Notes: generated by a model from the letters alone, not told the origin. Shown: positions 35,931 through 48,527, counted from the stretch's first letter. The stretch is DNA of 64,000 nucleotides from Ceratobasidium sp. AG-K (GCA_037039685.1 JAWNGF010000004.1:434001-498000); one strand, 5' to 3'. Translations and numbers: made by a program.

Positions 35931-36566
35931 GTTTGCAAGTCGTAAATCGTAAGTGGGGAGGGAGGTGCTATTGGCTTGCACAGCTGGGAGACACGCATTT
36001 ATGGGACCGAAGCTGAATGAGCGCTCGTATGCCAAGACTCAAACAATCGATCTGTCAGAGGCACGAGGCGGTCCAGGCCAAGCGCGCGCTCCTGGCATCG
36101 GTTTACCCAAAATCGGTGCCAGGCGTGGCATTCCTTAAATAGGGTAGGCCGTAGAAAGTAATACGGATGCCGCGCGTACTGATCGATGCTGTTGTTCGAT
36201 GGTACCGGGGATGATCGGCGGTGGGGGTTCTGGTATGGGTTCACCCCAGTCACCACAGGCAAGGTGTGTCCTGTGAAAATCCAGGCACCAGCCTCGAGGT
36301 AGCATCAAGATCCCCTAACTCGGAGCAAGTCGCCTAATATGCACTCGTGTGACGGATGTACCCGCGCTTTCGAAGGCCTTTCTGGCACTTGCCACCCATT
36401 ATTGTTGGAAATTGACCATCGAGCAAAGACCTTGAATCCTTAGGTAAATGGCCTTTAATGCATGGACTGCTCTGTGCCTTGTTCTGGTGAATCCAACAGT
36501 ACAAAAAAAAGTTCATTGTTCGGTGATAAACGAGCATAAGATCATACTAGCGGTCGTTTGATTAAA
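35931..36566. other. Intergenic between array genes 3 and 4
   Basis: Contains the array gene 3 promoter block and flanking sequence similar to the spacer at 33937-34562, as expected from tandem duplication. No additional gene was seen. Confidence 0.4.
35997..36056 (-). promoter_or_regulatory. Conserved upstream block of array gene 3
   Basis: Near-copy of the block at 34001-34060, with CATAAAT about 67 nt upstream of the ATG at 35930 and the GTCTTGGC motif further upstream. Confidence 0.55.
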
Positions 36567-37703
36567 TTACAATACAAACACGGCGCCGACCATAACCCCG
36601 ACAACAGCAACCGCGACACTCATCCCACACCCAACACGCAACCCCATCGCTCCTCCAGAGGATCCATCCGAACCGCTTCCTCCGAACCCAGCCTGCTCAA
36701 GCATCGTCGCGATGCGAGTCGTCGTCAACGCCGAGCTTGCTGTGAATGTTGTCCGAACGGTGCCGCTGACTGGGAGAGTAACGACTTGTCCCGCAGTTAG
36801 GACGAGCGTTTGGGTTTGGGTGGTAAGTTGTCCGTTGACGCCGGTTCCGCCTTGCGTGCCAGCCGTTGGTCCCGATGGTGGGTTGCGAGGAGTCGTGTCG
36901 GTATCAGTGGGACTTGGCCCTGGGTCTTTGGTAGAAGGTTATTTTATTATATTTTGTCGAGGTATGTGTTCGAGTTATACGTACTTTGGCACATCCTTCG
37001 TATCTCGCCGATAGCCTGAGCGGATTGTGCCGATTCACAAGCATTATTTTGCATGCAAATGTTTACCGCGTTGATATATGACTCGAGCCTAATAATACCA
37101 CTGAGTATATCGAAGCTGAGAAGCTAGTAGGGCTCACGTACTGACGGCAAATACAAGTTCTATCGGCCCTATATACAAAGTAAATCAGATGGATGGCCTG
37201 GACCAAGGTGAGGAAATTACCTACATATTTGCACATCCAAGCGTGCTAGCTGTCCCAGCAAGGCATTCCTGTTGGCAGGTTGGACCGGTTGTTGCAGGGG
37301 GTGTAACCGTCGCGGACATGGTCGGAGGTACAAGACTCGGAGGAGTGGTAAAAGTCGAAATGGTGCTACCGTCGGTATTTTGCGTCACGGTGGGCGGGAC
37401 CGTTGTCGGGGAGAATGTGGTAGGAGGATCAGTTGGGAGCTAATAAATTACAAGATCTCAGTTTATGTCGAAGGCATATGTTGGAATCCTCACTTCTGTA
37501 GGCTCTGGCCGTGTAGTCACCGGATTCTCTCTAGTGGTAGGTTCGGGCCCCCTTGTAGGTGACTGTTCTCTTGTCGTTGGATCGGGAGCTGGGTTAGGAG
37601 CAGGCGAAGTCTCGTCCTGTCCAAGCACGAGGACAGGATACAGACAATTCAGAATAAGGAGAAAGATAATAAGTCGCCGAAGAAACTGAGTTGTAGAACG
37701 CAT
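36567..37703 (-). CDS. CFEM-array gene 4: CFEM surface protein with short stalk
   Basis: Five exons (37703-37494, 37439-37225, 37168-37142, 37088-36985, 36925-36567) join in phase to 304 residues. The signal peptide (IIFLLILNCLYPVLVLGQ) matches the array, but the stalk is reduced to about three TTRE motifs. The Ser/Thr linker of exon 2 leads into a CFEM domain with eight cysteines (CQQECLAGTASTLGC, DRTCIC, ICMQNNAC, MC). It keeps Asp at the presumed heme-ligand site. The C-terminal module (TLVLTAGQVVTLPVSGTV) and tail (AVAVVGVMVGAVFVL) are almost identical to array gene 5. Likely GPI-anchored. Confidence 0.88.
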
Positions 37704-38276
37704 GTTTGCAAGTCGTAAATCGTAAATCGTAAGAGGGGGAGGGGGAGTAGGCGATATCATCCGTCGAAGCTGAGCGACGCCCATTTATGGAACTGAATTT
37801 GAATTGGCGCCCATACGCCAAGACCTAACCCCTCAATCTGCGTCAAAGGTAACCGAACCTCATCACACCACTCCGCCAAGTTTGACCAAGATTAGAGTCA
37901 GGCGTGGGCATTTCGCAAAGCGCCGGTTATACAAAGCATTGCGAACGTTGCATGCACCGCATTATTTGACGGTACCGAAGATGACCAGGGGTTAGGTTCG
38001 CCCGAGTGACAGGCAAAGTATTCCCCGTCGAAAGCCAGGCACCGGACCTGACCTGAACGAAGCCACCGGATTTGGAAATTTCATTCTCGGACAACGCATA
38101 TACTCGCTCCTTCGAAGGACCTATTGGCAGTACTAGTCATTCCGACCATCTGAGAAAACGCCTTGGATCCTGGAGTAGACGGCCCTTTGGTTCTGGCGGA
38201 TAACAATACAAAAATATGTCCATTGTTCGTTAATAAACACACAATAGCATCACCGGCATACAAGTTGTCAACGAAA
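37704..38276. other. Intergenic between array genes 4 and 5
   Basis: Contains the array gene 4 promoter. A duplicated CGTAAAT motif lies in its 5' leader (about 37713-37727). No gene was recognised. Confidence 0.4.
37783..37835 (-). promoter_or_regulatory. Conserved upstream block of array gene 4
   Basis: CATAAAT about 80 nt upstream of the ATG at 37703, followed upstream by the GTCTTGGCG motif, as in array genes 2, 3 and 5. Confidence 0.5.
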
Positions 38277-39541
38277 CTACAATACAAACACGGCGCCAAC
38301 CATAACTCCGACAACAGCAACTGCAAAACTCATCCCAAACCCAACATGCAACCCCATCGCTCCACTTCCAGACGCACCATCTCCACCGTTTCCTCCGAAC
38401 CCAGCTTGCTCAAGCATCGTCGCGATGCGAGTCGTCGTCAATGCCGAGCTTGCTGTGAATGTTGTCCGAACGGTGCCGCTGACTGGGAGAGTAACGACTT
38501 GTCCTGCAGTTAGGACGAGCGTTTGGGTTTGGGTGGTAAGTTGTCCATTGACGCCGGTCCCGCCCTGAGTGCCAACGGTTGATCCTGGAGACGGTGGGTT
38601 TCGAGGTGTTGTATTTGGGCCGGGACTTGTGGTGCTCGTGCCAGGGGGGGCTGGCCCTGGTAGGAGAGGGTTAGTTTTGTTGTCGAGGTATGTGCGAGTT
38701 ATGCATACCTTGACACATCCTCCGTATCCAATCGATAGCCTGAGCGGATTGGCTTGGATCGCAAATATTTTGCATGCAGGTATTCGCCGCATTGATATAT
38801 GATTCGAGCCTAGCAATATCGCTGAGTTTATTAAAGCTGAGAATCTGGGGTAAGGTTCACGTACTGACGACAAATACAAGTTCTATCGTTCCTGTAAACC
38901 AAGTCAATTAGATCTACGTCCCAGACCAAGATGGATGGATTGCCCACATATCCACACATCCAAGCGTGCCAGCCGTCCTAGCCAGGCACTCCTGTTGGCA
39001 ATTCGAACCGATTATTATCGAAGATGTCACACTTATGGACGTGGTAGAGGTCCCAGTAGATACCGTGCTCGTAAAAGTCGAAACTGTGTTCGTGTCAGAA
39101 GTTTGCGTTGTAGTAGTCAGGATCGTTGAAGTCGGGATCGTTGTTGAGATCGATGGGATGGGCGGATCAGTTAGAGACTAAGAAAATAAAAATCTAAATG
39201 CAAGTCGAAGGGAAGGGCTGAGGGAAGACGCTCACCTCTGTGGGCTCCGCCCTGGAGGTCGGTTCTGGCCGAGAAGTCGGAGGATCCTGACTAGCAGTAG
39301 GTTCGGGCTCCTGAGTCGTGGGCGCAGGCTCTCGGGTAGTAGGCGAGGGCGGAGGCTCCCTAGTAGTGGGATCTGGCGGAGGCTCCCTTGTAGTAGGCTG
39401 TGGTGCCTCTCGAGTAGTCGGCTCGGGAGGATCAGGGGCGGGTGTAGTCTCATCCTGTCCAAACACCAGGACGGGGTACAGACAATTCAGAATGAGGAGA
39501 AAGAGAATAAGTCGCCGAAGGAGCTGGGTCGTAGCACTCAT
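38277..39541 (-). CDS. CFEM-array gene 5: CFEM surface protein with TTREP stalk
   Basis: Five exons (39541-39236, 39177-38948, 38891-38865, 38809-38709, 38656-38277) join in phase to 347 residues. Signal peptide (LFLLILNCLYPVLVFGQ), about six TTRE/TTQE motifs, a Thr-rich linker, then an eight-cysteine CFEM domain (CQQECLARTAGTLGC, DRTCIC, TCMQNIC, MC) with Asp at the presumed heme-ligand site. The C-terminal module and tail closely resemble array gene 4. Likely GPI-anchored. Confidence 0.88.
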
Positions 39542-40444
39542 AGCTGTAGTCGTTGGTCGTGAGGTTAGAGAGGGAGGGAGGAGGAGTGCGGTACAGACTT
39601 ACACGGGAGGGGGCGGTATTTATGAAAATAGTAACTGAATGAACGCCCGTAGGCCAAGACCGAAACGATCGAGCTCCCAAAAGGCATAGATTGATTGAGG
39701 CCCAACACGCACATCCCCCCTGGGTTTAACTAAAAATGGCACGAGGCGTGAGTGCTTCCAAGGGGGAGGCCACACAAGGTAACGCGCACGTCGCGTGTAC
39801 TGGTCCAAACTGTGGTTCGACGGTATCAAAATCAATATCCACACTCATTTCGAAAGTCTCCGAACATGGGTGCGTACAAAGGGCATGGGATTACTTGGCT
39901 TGCAGTGGTTTGCGATGCAAAGCAGTGTTTATTCGGTTGAGAGGGCGCTTGACTGAGAACGTGGTCGAGACTCGATTTTCACATGCATCTCAGCACGGAA
40001 CATGGCCACAGAGCTCGTTTGGTATGACTCGAAAACTTTTCCGAAAAGCCAGAGCGACCCTCTGGCGAGTCGTCCCAAATGTATGTGTGTGGATGTCACA
40101 AGAGAGTTTGTGAAAGTCACGTGCTGGTGGCGGTGGTGAATGTTTGGCTGAGCCCTGACCCGAGAATTGATCGACGCTCGCTTGACGCATTCCTCCGAGT
40201 CACCATGTTGGCCACACTTGTGTCCCATCGGACAATGGTTCCAAACACGTGAACCTTGGGACCAAGTCCTCGTTATATTTCTTACTTCAAAACTCTGCAC
40301 GTTCATGTGAGTGCTGAATCGAAGTAAAAATTCCAATTGTAGTGTATGCCAAACACAAAGTCTACGAATTCGGAAACAAGCATAACCAGAGGTCCGATAC
40401 CCATTCCAAACAGCAACGAGATTCGTCGTAACGGTGACTGCCAA
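39542..40444. other. Intergenic between array genes 5 and 6
   Basis: About 900 bp holding the array gene 5 promoter. No coding region was recognised; the longer frames on both strands have no family features. Confidence 0.4.
39618..39672 (-). promoter_or_regulatory. Conserved upstream block of array gene 5
   Basis: CATAAAT-like box about 77 nt upstream of the ATG at 39541, followed upstream by GTCTTGGCC. It is more diverged than the other three copies. Confidence 0.45.
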
Positions 40445-41458
40445 CTATAAGACCAGAGCTCCTCCGACCGCAACCCCAATGATCCCGACTACGACGCTCA
40501 AACCATAACCACACAGTAAAGGACCTGCTGCATTATTCCCTCCAGGAGTACCTGAGCTAAGCACGGTCGCGACCAATGTAGTCATAAGGGCCGAACTCGC
40601 AGTAAGGGTCGTCAGGACGCTACCAGTGAGCCCAAGCGTAATGATTTGTCCCTGAGTAAGCACAAGAGTTTGGGTCTGGGTAACCAGTTCGCTCGCGTTG
40701 GGATTCCCTGTAGGGTCTGGGGTCGAAATAGGCAAGGTGAGAGTACCTGACGCAATACTCTCGGAACCTGTGATAATGCCAGTGCTGGTGGGCAGAAGAC
40801 TTGCCGAGTGACTGTCTTCAAGATAGTGAACCGTCATTCATCTGAGCTTATCGACATGAATGTAGTGTTGAAACTCACATCGTGCGCAGCGTGCTTGAAG
40901 TTCCGCAAGAGCCACTTGAGAGAGACTAATATCGCAATAGAACCGCTCAAGGCAAAGACTTGTGTCAAGATAGATGACATCATATCTAACGCAAAGCAAT
41001 AAGCACTCTGGTGCCGAATTACACATTGAATTTACGTACTGCGGGCAAATGCATGTTGAGTTTTTACTATCGCTCGGCCCCAGTTAGTGAGGAAATCGAA
41101 AATAAAAGAAGATGCTCACGGTCTGGCGCATCCATTGTCCACAGCTGCCTTCAAGCGGCAATAATCCGGGCAGTCAGTCGATGTTGGTAGGGGCGTGGTT
41201 GTGATAGTGAACGTGGGACGGGGTGGGGGTAATGAAAGGTCCGTGGTGAGCATAGGGGATCCAGAACTCATCTACATATGGACGATAAAGCTCTAAGCAT
41301 ATTTACTAAATAATCCGAGTGACAATAACTCTTACTGTCGCTATTGAGGAGAGCCCGGGTTCCAACGAAGTTTCGTCCTGCGCAAGGACCAATCCAGAAC
41401 ACAAATGACCTAGGATAAAAAGAGCGCTGGCAAAAAGCCGTAAAGGGCTAGGAGTCAT
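40445..41458 (-). CDS. CFEM-array gene 6: diverged CFEM surface protein without TTREP stalk
   Basis: Five exons (41458-41336, 41271-41120, 41066-41040, 40985-40879, 40815-40445) join in phase to 259 residues. The exon pattern, including the 27-nt third exon, is that of the array. The signal peptide (LFASALFILGHLCSGLVLAQ) is followed directly by DETS and a short linker, with no TTREP motifs. CFEM: CPDYCRLKAAVDNGC, STCIC, LCLERFYC, RC (eight cysteines), with Asn at the presumed heme-ligand position. A TQTQTLVLTQGQ module and hydrophobic tail (VVVGIIGVAVGGALVL) suggest GPI anchoring. Confidence 0.82.
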
Positions 41459-44400
41459 GTTTGCAACGACGAATCATACGAAAGGGAAGGGGGTGATGGA
41501 GAATGGGCAGCGGGTGGTAGTTTGGACCAAGAGTTAATATGCGAAGGCGAGGACGCGATCAGTGCTGTGCCGCCAAGCGTGACCGTAATACAGATGCCTT
41601 GCCGGCCCTGGATCTAAGATGGTGCCTAAGCAATGCTCGCACGCAGCACATAAAAGCCAAGGACATACTACAAGTGAATGGCAGCAATACATCTTGTGCC
41701 AGTAGCACAGTCAACGTGTCCGGAACTTACTAACTTGGAGATGACAGGAGCTAATACAAATGTTATTGCTTCACACGCCAGGCTGCCGCATGCATGTAGC
41801 TTTGGGAAAGGAAATTTGACCTAAGGGGGTCGGAGGCCCAGGTTCTGTTTATGAAGCGCCACCACGGGGGTTTCGTCGGATTATGGTACCCGACCGGCAA
41901 ATAAGCCATATCTCATATGGATTGGATCGGCTTGTGTATTCGATAGCGAGTCCGTCCGTCGGTGGTGGTGGTGGCGGTGGCGAGGCGGTGATCCAGACTG
42001 GGTCAAATTAGAGTAAAATTTATTTGATTCTGTAAGATCATGTCAAAGGTGTGGCGCAGATTGTTTGGCTGGCCTCTTGCTTGCCCTGAAGGGGTGAGTG
42101 ACCCAGCGCAGTAGCGCCTTGTTAACTGCGCCTATATGCATTAGTTTACATAAACTTGCGGCAACAAAATAAACATAAAAACCTCAGGTTTTAGCTGGAA
42201 CAGGCGCCCAGTTGACGACGCTACGAAAAACCATAACCGCGTGCACAGTCAACGCGCCTATTCGTTCAACGCGAGAGAATTGGTAACCTTCGACTCGGTA
42301 GCAAATCGAGGACCGGACGGACGCGGATACTCGCAAGCCCAGAAGCGATAGTTGCTGAGAATTGCGAGGAGTAAGGCTAAAACGCCTGAAGTGAAAGCTG
42401 AAGTCCGATTAGATTCACAAGTTGGGGCGAGAATCCGGCGCCTCACCAGCTGTGTGTAGGCGCCTTGGCTGCCTTCAGGAGGTTTTTGCCGGGTTTCGAG
42501 GCATTGCGTTTTGGTCGCTTGATCCTCGTGAAATGGCCAAAGGTGCGAGAGTTCCGGATAAACAACCCCTCCAGGCGACGGCCAAACAGCACAAGCCCAT
42601 ACTCGTACACTCCGAGTTGGCACCGGAACGTGTTTATATTTGACAGTCATTGTAACGTAATAATATCACGTACCTCCTTATCCACCGGCCCCCGTACCGA
42701 GTTCGACTGAACACGGCTATGCCTACGTTGTACCTCTTCCTCTAGTGGGGTGACAATACCAGGTGACGAGAATATCTTTATCCAAGTAATAGATCCCCAT
42801 CATCATTACTGGTTGGATGAACTCAGATTGGGTCCCGCATGGGCCTGGCGTCGTTGTTGCCTCTGGTTCCACATCCGGTACCGGAGTTGAATCATGGCTC
42901 TCACTGTCTAGTCCTGAGCGATGACGACGTTGAAAGTAGTAAGAATACCAAAATAGTCCTCGACGACTTGGGCTTTCAGCCCGGCGCAAAACGGGTCGAA
43001 GTCGAAGGTAGCCTAAAGCTGAACCTGGCTTGTCGGCCCCCACCCAGTACAGCCACAGGTGGGAATCGTACCTAGATTCTTATTGGCAATTATCGGAGAG
43101 CTTGTCATCGCCCATCATCACTCGCGATCCATTGTTTTGCTGCTACGCAGAGCGAAATCTATTGTTTTTGCTACGCAGGATACAGGCACAGGAAAATCTG
43201 TATCCTTATGCTGCACCGATTTACGGTGCTAAACCCATTCCCATCAGAAAATGATTGCGGTTGGTAAGCGCCAGCAGTGAAGAACGGCGATGCCAAGCCA
43301 AGTAGCGGATATTTTTGGAGTATTATAAGTAAAGAACCCCCGCAAAAAAACGAATTTACACAGGCCCGAGCGAGGATATTCTGCCTGCATCATCGCATCG
43401 GATTAAATGTGAGTGAGTTGAATCCGTGTTGCGCCAAGGAGAGGTCCCTCAGTGCCGCTCTTGAAGAGTATCTGTAGAAACTGAGAAATCCAAAGCCATC
43501 GTCGAAACAGCCCATCGCAGTGCTAGCTTCAACTGATTAAAGCCCTCATGGTGTTTACTAAGAAAATGTAAACTGCGGGAGCATTCATCGTCTGGACAGC
43601 AACGCTCCATTCACTTGCCGGCCGCTTTGCAAGCTGGAACGTTTTTGCGGCGTCCAACTAACACTTCAAGAGTATCACATATTGGTCAAACTGGGATGAT
43701 CAATGTGTCAGCCAAGCTCTGGAATGTATGCGTTCATCACGCGGCCATCGTATCTAGGTTGTGTCACAATTGATAGGAGATATGTATTATATATGAGTAC
43801 CAAATTGTGCATAGGGGGACCCAGAGAGCCGAGTCACTCAAATAGAGGCACATCATCATGGCCAACGAATGGTTCGGAGATTGATACTGGCTGCGGGCTC
43901 CATAATTAAACGTGCTAGCCTTCCATAGGCGATGCATGAGGTCCTTCATCCTCCTCTTTGTCAAATTTTCCAGTAGTCACGAGTCGTCCTTTTCGAGACA
44001 TTCAAGGTGAGGTGGAGCTGAATCGGAGACGAAGCAAGGATTTTTCCGCAAAAAAATTTTTCCGTACTGCAACGGAAACCTAGTAAATTAAGGAAGCACC
44101 GGGCTACCACAAGCCGACAGTAAGCGCTGGCGAGTTTCGATCTCCCACCTAGAGTAAATAGGCTTATAGCAACCAACCTCAGTTTTATGAGAACGACTAA
44201 ATTTTTAATATTTTTTCAAACCAGGGGTGGGTGCACTACGTGCATGGCTAACAACGGGAGAGGAAGGAGAAAATATCCCACGTTCGCTTTGAATTAACTG
44301 CAACCAGCTTACAAACGAATTCGAATGAACATGCAATAGAATGGTCAAATCTCTGACAATGGGTCCAGCTGTTCTTTGTAAACGTGTAAATACCACAAAA

Positions 44401-44530
44401 AATCAAACTCCAACGCCAGGATATTGTTTTCTATGCTATGATACCGAGTCACAAGTCCATTCTCTCACATACTCGCATCTTGCCATCCACTACGCCTTAT
44501 GCGCACACGCGCCGTGAAGCGCAAACCGGC
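41459..44530. other. Long intergenic region, no gene recognised
   Basis: About 3.1 kb without a supportable gene. A GGT/GGC trinucleotide-rich tract lies at about 41958-41985. Open frames around 42258-42710 occur on both strands and have no family features. A tRNA-like stretch at about 44093-44150 was considered and rejected. The region may hold decayed repeats, but I could not align any. Confidence 0.4.
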
Positions 44531-45267
44531 TCAAGCATTTCCATCTTGATCCTGACGCCGCGGCTTGTTGCGCCGATTAATCATTCCCTCGGAAGATCCA
44601 ATGCTCGGATCCATGAGGGCTGAAGGGATGAACTCTGACTTAGCTGAATGTTGGAGTGAATTGTGCGCAGGGTATACTTACACCGGGAACACAAGCGGCG
44701 GGCATCGTTGAGGGCCCTTTTGATGTCTTGATCCTGGCAGCCATTGCGGCCCATTATGCGCTCTGCAGTGCTCAGGTAGTTGGTTAGGCTGTTAACGCCA
44801 ATGAGACATAGTGACAAAGTGTGGAGATATAAAGCTCTGACCGTCCACATATACAGCCTTTGTTTGCACTATAGCCGGTTACATTACACTCCCGGATTGA
44901 ACTGGGAATAAAGTTGCTTACATGCTGCTGCATCCTATCCCACCGGCTGCGAGTTTCATACATCGCTGGGTACAACTCGTGCCATCTCCGTTGGTGGGCG
45001 GCCGAACGGTAGGGGGGAGAGGTTGAGGGAATAGTCTAGATTTACTTGGAATGGCGAGGGTTGGAATATGGACTCGGGTCAAGTTTTGGATACCGAGGTG
45101 CTAAAACATCAAATGTGTTGATTGCACATGCTGAAGTAGCAATAATCTCTCACCTGTTTCTCCGGGATGGTTGTCGTTGTCTGTCCAAGGACTGATAGGG
45201 GAGCAAAACATCCTAGTATTAACAGGAGGAGCGTGAATTGCTGAACTAGATGGACTAGACGGTTCAT
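44531..45267 (-). CDS. CFEM-array gene 7: short CFEM protein with charged C-terminus
   Basis: Five exons (45267-45154, 45100-44922, 44868-44842, 44788-44682, 44643-44531) join in phase to 179 residues. Signal peptide (LLLLILGCFAPLSVLGQ), a short linker with Pro-rich part, then CFEM: CTQRCMKLAAGGIGC, KGCIC and two further cysteines at GC and LC. The Asp site is Asn (NKGC). Unlike the array genes it ends in a hydrophilic, basic tail (INRRNKPRRQDQDGNA) with no hydrophobic segment. It should therefore be secreted rather than GPI-anchored, unless the last exon is misassigned. One donor is GTCAGA. Confidence 0.72.
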
Positions 45268-46821
45268 CTTTGTGGTTACGGAGCTAGCAGAGAACTATGA
45301 CCGCTAAACTGGCTGTCGGTGGGATTAAATGGGCGCAGCTCACGGCGAAAAGAATTGTCGCTCCAAGTGCCGACCGGACTAGGCACGGTTACCAAAGAAT
45401 CTAGTTTATGCGATAATAAATTGACGCATACACGGGCTGTAACCAGAAGCCTTGGACCCAAGGCCATGCTTAACCATACCAAGCAAAGGGATGGCGGTCG
45501 GCGCTCCGCCGCCCGGGGCGACGTTGCTGAAACAAGTGACCAAATACGGGCATTCACCAGACTAGGAAATCCGGGACGATGTAACAATTCGAGTCCATCA
45601 ATTGCAGCACGGCGCTCGGTGATTGAATCAATCTTATTAGATCCGATATTGTGAGGCCTTATCGGAGCTGCTAAGAGCTCCGGGTTGCTGAACGGAAAAC
45701 ACGGGACTCGTCGCGGTCCACCTACGACTGCCAAATCCCGACCTTGGTCAATTTCCGCGTCGTCTCTAAATCTTATTAGTTTGTCCGGATCTTTTGGCCA
45801 CTGATGTAAGTTCTAATAGGCGGATGATATGGCAATGCCAAATACGCCAACACTGTAGGGTACATCAACAGCTCAGATATCACTTTACTATTCTTTGAGG
45901 CAGGCAAAGCACTCAAAAATGATATAATTACAAAACTGATTGGCGAAGTATTCGCTCTGCGTTTATGACTTGTCTCCTCACCTGCATGAATGCCCCAAGA
46001 TAATTCACGCTTACGAATGCGACACTGAGGGCGACCTATGATTCGTACACCATTTCCTGCGGGGTAATCACCTGCAGTGAGGAGCGACAGTTGTTGCCTG
46101 GAAGCTGACAGGCCGAGAGGAGTTGATGCGCATACATAGATATCAATCGTTAACCTTGGTCATCGAAAAACACTTGGCGGAAGAGACGAGGCGGCTGGCG
46201 CCCCGCTGTGGGACCGGCAGAAATAAAGTTGCCAAAGTCAATCCGAACGCGCATCGTAGGCTACACAGACTTAGCGCCACTAATGTAGTTCTATTCGCCA
46301 CAAATTAGTATTAGATCGCGTGTTAGAGTTAGCGCGTTAGATAGATATTGTTCATGACCGCGTGTACCAATCCTTCTTATTGAAATAAATTCCGATCTCG
46401 GCTAAAATTAAACTTCTTGAGTGAGGCCGGGACGGATCAATGCCGTCTGTCTCGGCCATGTGTCTGCTAGCCAAGTGGGGAAGATGTCCGAGAGGGATGA
46501 GTCCCTTCGTGTTTGTCGAAGCGCGATGACCACCATCGTGGGCGCTGTCCATGTGGAGACGCCTGCATATGCTCATTTCGCGCTCTCTCTTGGGCCATAT
46601 GACTGTCGGACTTTGAGAGGAAAGAAATTGCCCGCTATCCCCGGCGCGTAAATGGTGCTAATGTGGCTTGGACCATCAAGCGCCCTTGCAGTGTTTGGTT
46701 GAGTTTGACTTGATCGAGGCGCCAAGAATTCAGGAACCGAAATGGAAGAATTGCGGTGCCAATCCCATTTGAGCACCACGACCTGTCTGCAGCTCTCTCA
46801 TCCCCATCTGTGTTTGCAACA
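45268..46821. other. Intergenic, no gene recognised
   Basis: About 1.55 kb between the divergent CFEM-array gene 7 and the two-TM protein. It should contain both promoters. Short frames on both strands (for example about 45276-45734) have no recognisable domain. Confidence 0.4.
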
Positions 46822-48527
46822 ATGCCCGCTTTGGAGTATGCAATTACAAGGTTTGTTTTCGGTTTCTTGTGGGCGTTGGTTGCTAATAGTTCACTTGTTC
46901 AGACCATATCCTTGGAAGTGGACAACTCTCAGTGTGGCCTTTGGCGCTGGCCTCGTCCTTGCTGGATTGGCATGTCTGAACTGTACGTCTCTGTGTTTCC
47001 TTGGCTCCATCGCATAAGTTTATCGCTCCATACAGTTGCAGCAGTCGGATACAACCGCCAAGCAACCTATCGCGACGAGTTCGAATCGTCATCTGGGATA
47101 GGATGGAAGAACAAGTTCAATGCTGGGTACACTGGTAGGTTCGCTCCGGCCTTGGGCTTGTAATCGTGTTGAAAGATGGAATTACAGAACGTGAAAGCGT
47201 CGCATGTGACCCATCGAGCCTCGCTATCGGGGGTATCTATCGAACCAACGTATGTCATCGCCCTCTGCCCCCCCCCTCCCCGCTGGATTAAAGCTAACAT
47301 TTCAATCGAAGAATGCTATTTTTGCGCTCGATGCGCAGAGCCTTCGGGATCCAATTACAGCTGCCCCCCTCGGAAGCGCTAACTACAGTGGAGATGCGCT
47401 CGATAGCTGCCGCGTGATTCGCATCTACATGATGGCTGAGTTTGCAACTCACGAGGCCAAGTACCGAGTACGTCCTCCCCCTGCTTCCAGACTTGCACTA
47501 ATTTCAACTGCGGCGCAGGCTCAAGTAGCGTGTCAAGCCCCAAACCTGTTTGCCAATTTCACCGTCGAGTCAATCGTTACACTTCGCGGAGGCGTTCCGA
47601 ATAGTATCATTACCGCCGATACGCTTGGTGCACTCGAAAACGAACAATCCCGGCCGGAGGCGATCGTCACTTCGATACTATACGCTCTGGGGATAGATGT
47701 TCTCGCATCATTGTTTATATTTTCTCCGCCCGTTCCGTCCACCGCTTCGACAGCCAATGCTTCGGCCTCCAGTATATGGGCAGAGTGGGATCCTCTCACA
47801 ACCGCTTCAGACTTACCATTTGTGGTTTCGGGGATGGCCTCTCCAGACGGAGGCTACATTCAATCCTCGAACGCCAATTCGCTCAAAGATTTGACACCCA
47901 CTGCCCAACGAGCGATCCAGAACTATGCCATCGCCCTGCATAGCTCGATTCTAGTCGACCTTGGATCGACCCAAGGGACAGAGTCCAACATCTTCACCAA
48001 CCTCACGGCTTTGCAATCCCGCATCCAGACGCAGGATATACTCTCGACTTACCAAACCCCAACTAATGGCTCCGCCAATGGAGTCGATTTTACCACTCCG
48101 GCGGCGCCGTTTGTGGTTGCCAATGCCGCCGCGTTCCGACTCCCCCTCCCGCCGCGAGACCAAACCGCTCCGGCGAGATTGGTGCAGCGCTATCTCTGTC
48201 ACAGTTTGATTCTGAAGCCCACTCCTACGCTCGTAGTCGACGTGCTTGTCGCTACGGTGTCGATATTCATGGTCGTGTGGGGGATTGCGCAGATTGCGCT
48301 GATGTACGTTGCCAAGGAACATACCAGCAACGGTAAGTTACTCTCGCCTCGCAGGTGAATCAAACGCTAATAAATAAATAATAGGAAATTACTGCTCTTG
48401 CCCCTCGTGCGACACCTTTAACCATCGACTGTTTCCCGTCCCCGTTGGAAGTCCGGGACCGCACATGGCTGGGGATAAAGACATGAATCCGGAGCCAGTC
48501 CAGACTGAGGTTCATTGGGCTCGATGA
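46822..48527 (+). CDS. Two-TM extracellular-loop protein of unknown family, copy 1
   Basis: Seven exons (46822-46850, 46903-46982, 47036-47134, 47188-47249, 47312-47467, 47519-48332, 48385-48527) join in phase to 460 residues. I do not recognise the family. A short cytoplasmic start (MPALEYAITRPYPWKW) precedes a membrane helix (LSVAFGAGLVLAGLACLN). A long region of about 340 residues with several N-glycosylation sequons follows (NFT, NAS, NLT, NGS). A second helix (PTLVVDVLVATVSIFMVVWGIAQIALMYV) lies near the end, then a cysteine-containing tail (NYCSCPSCDTF). The predicted topology is both ends inside with a large outer domain. Exons 1-6 have exactly the same lengths as in the copy at 51607. 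Confidence 0.85.

Noticed and set aside
42258..42710. Overlapping frames on both strands of 74-130 codons
   Set aside because: No domain, signal peptide, splice pattern or paralogue in the window supports any of them.
44093..44150. tRNA-like stretch (GTAGCCC, GCGCTTAC, TTTCGATCTC)
   Set aside because: The arms are in the wrong order or mismatched and no acceptor stem can be formed.
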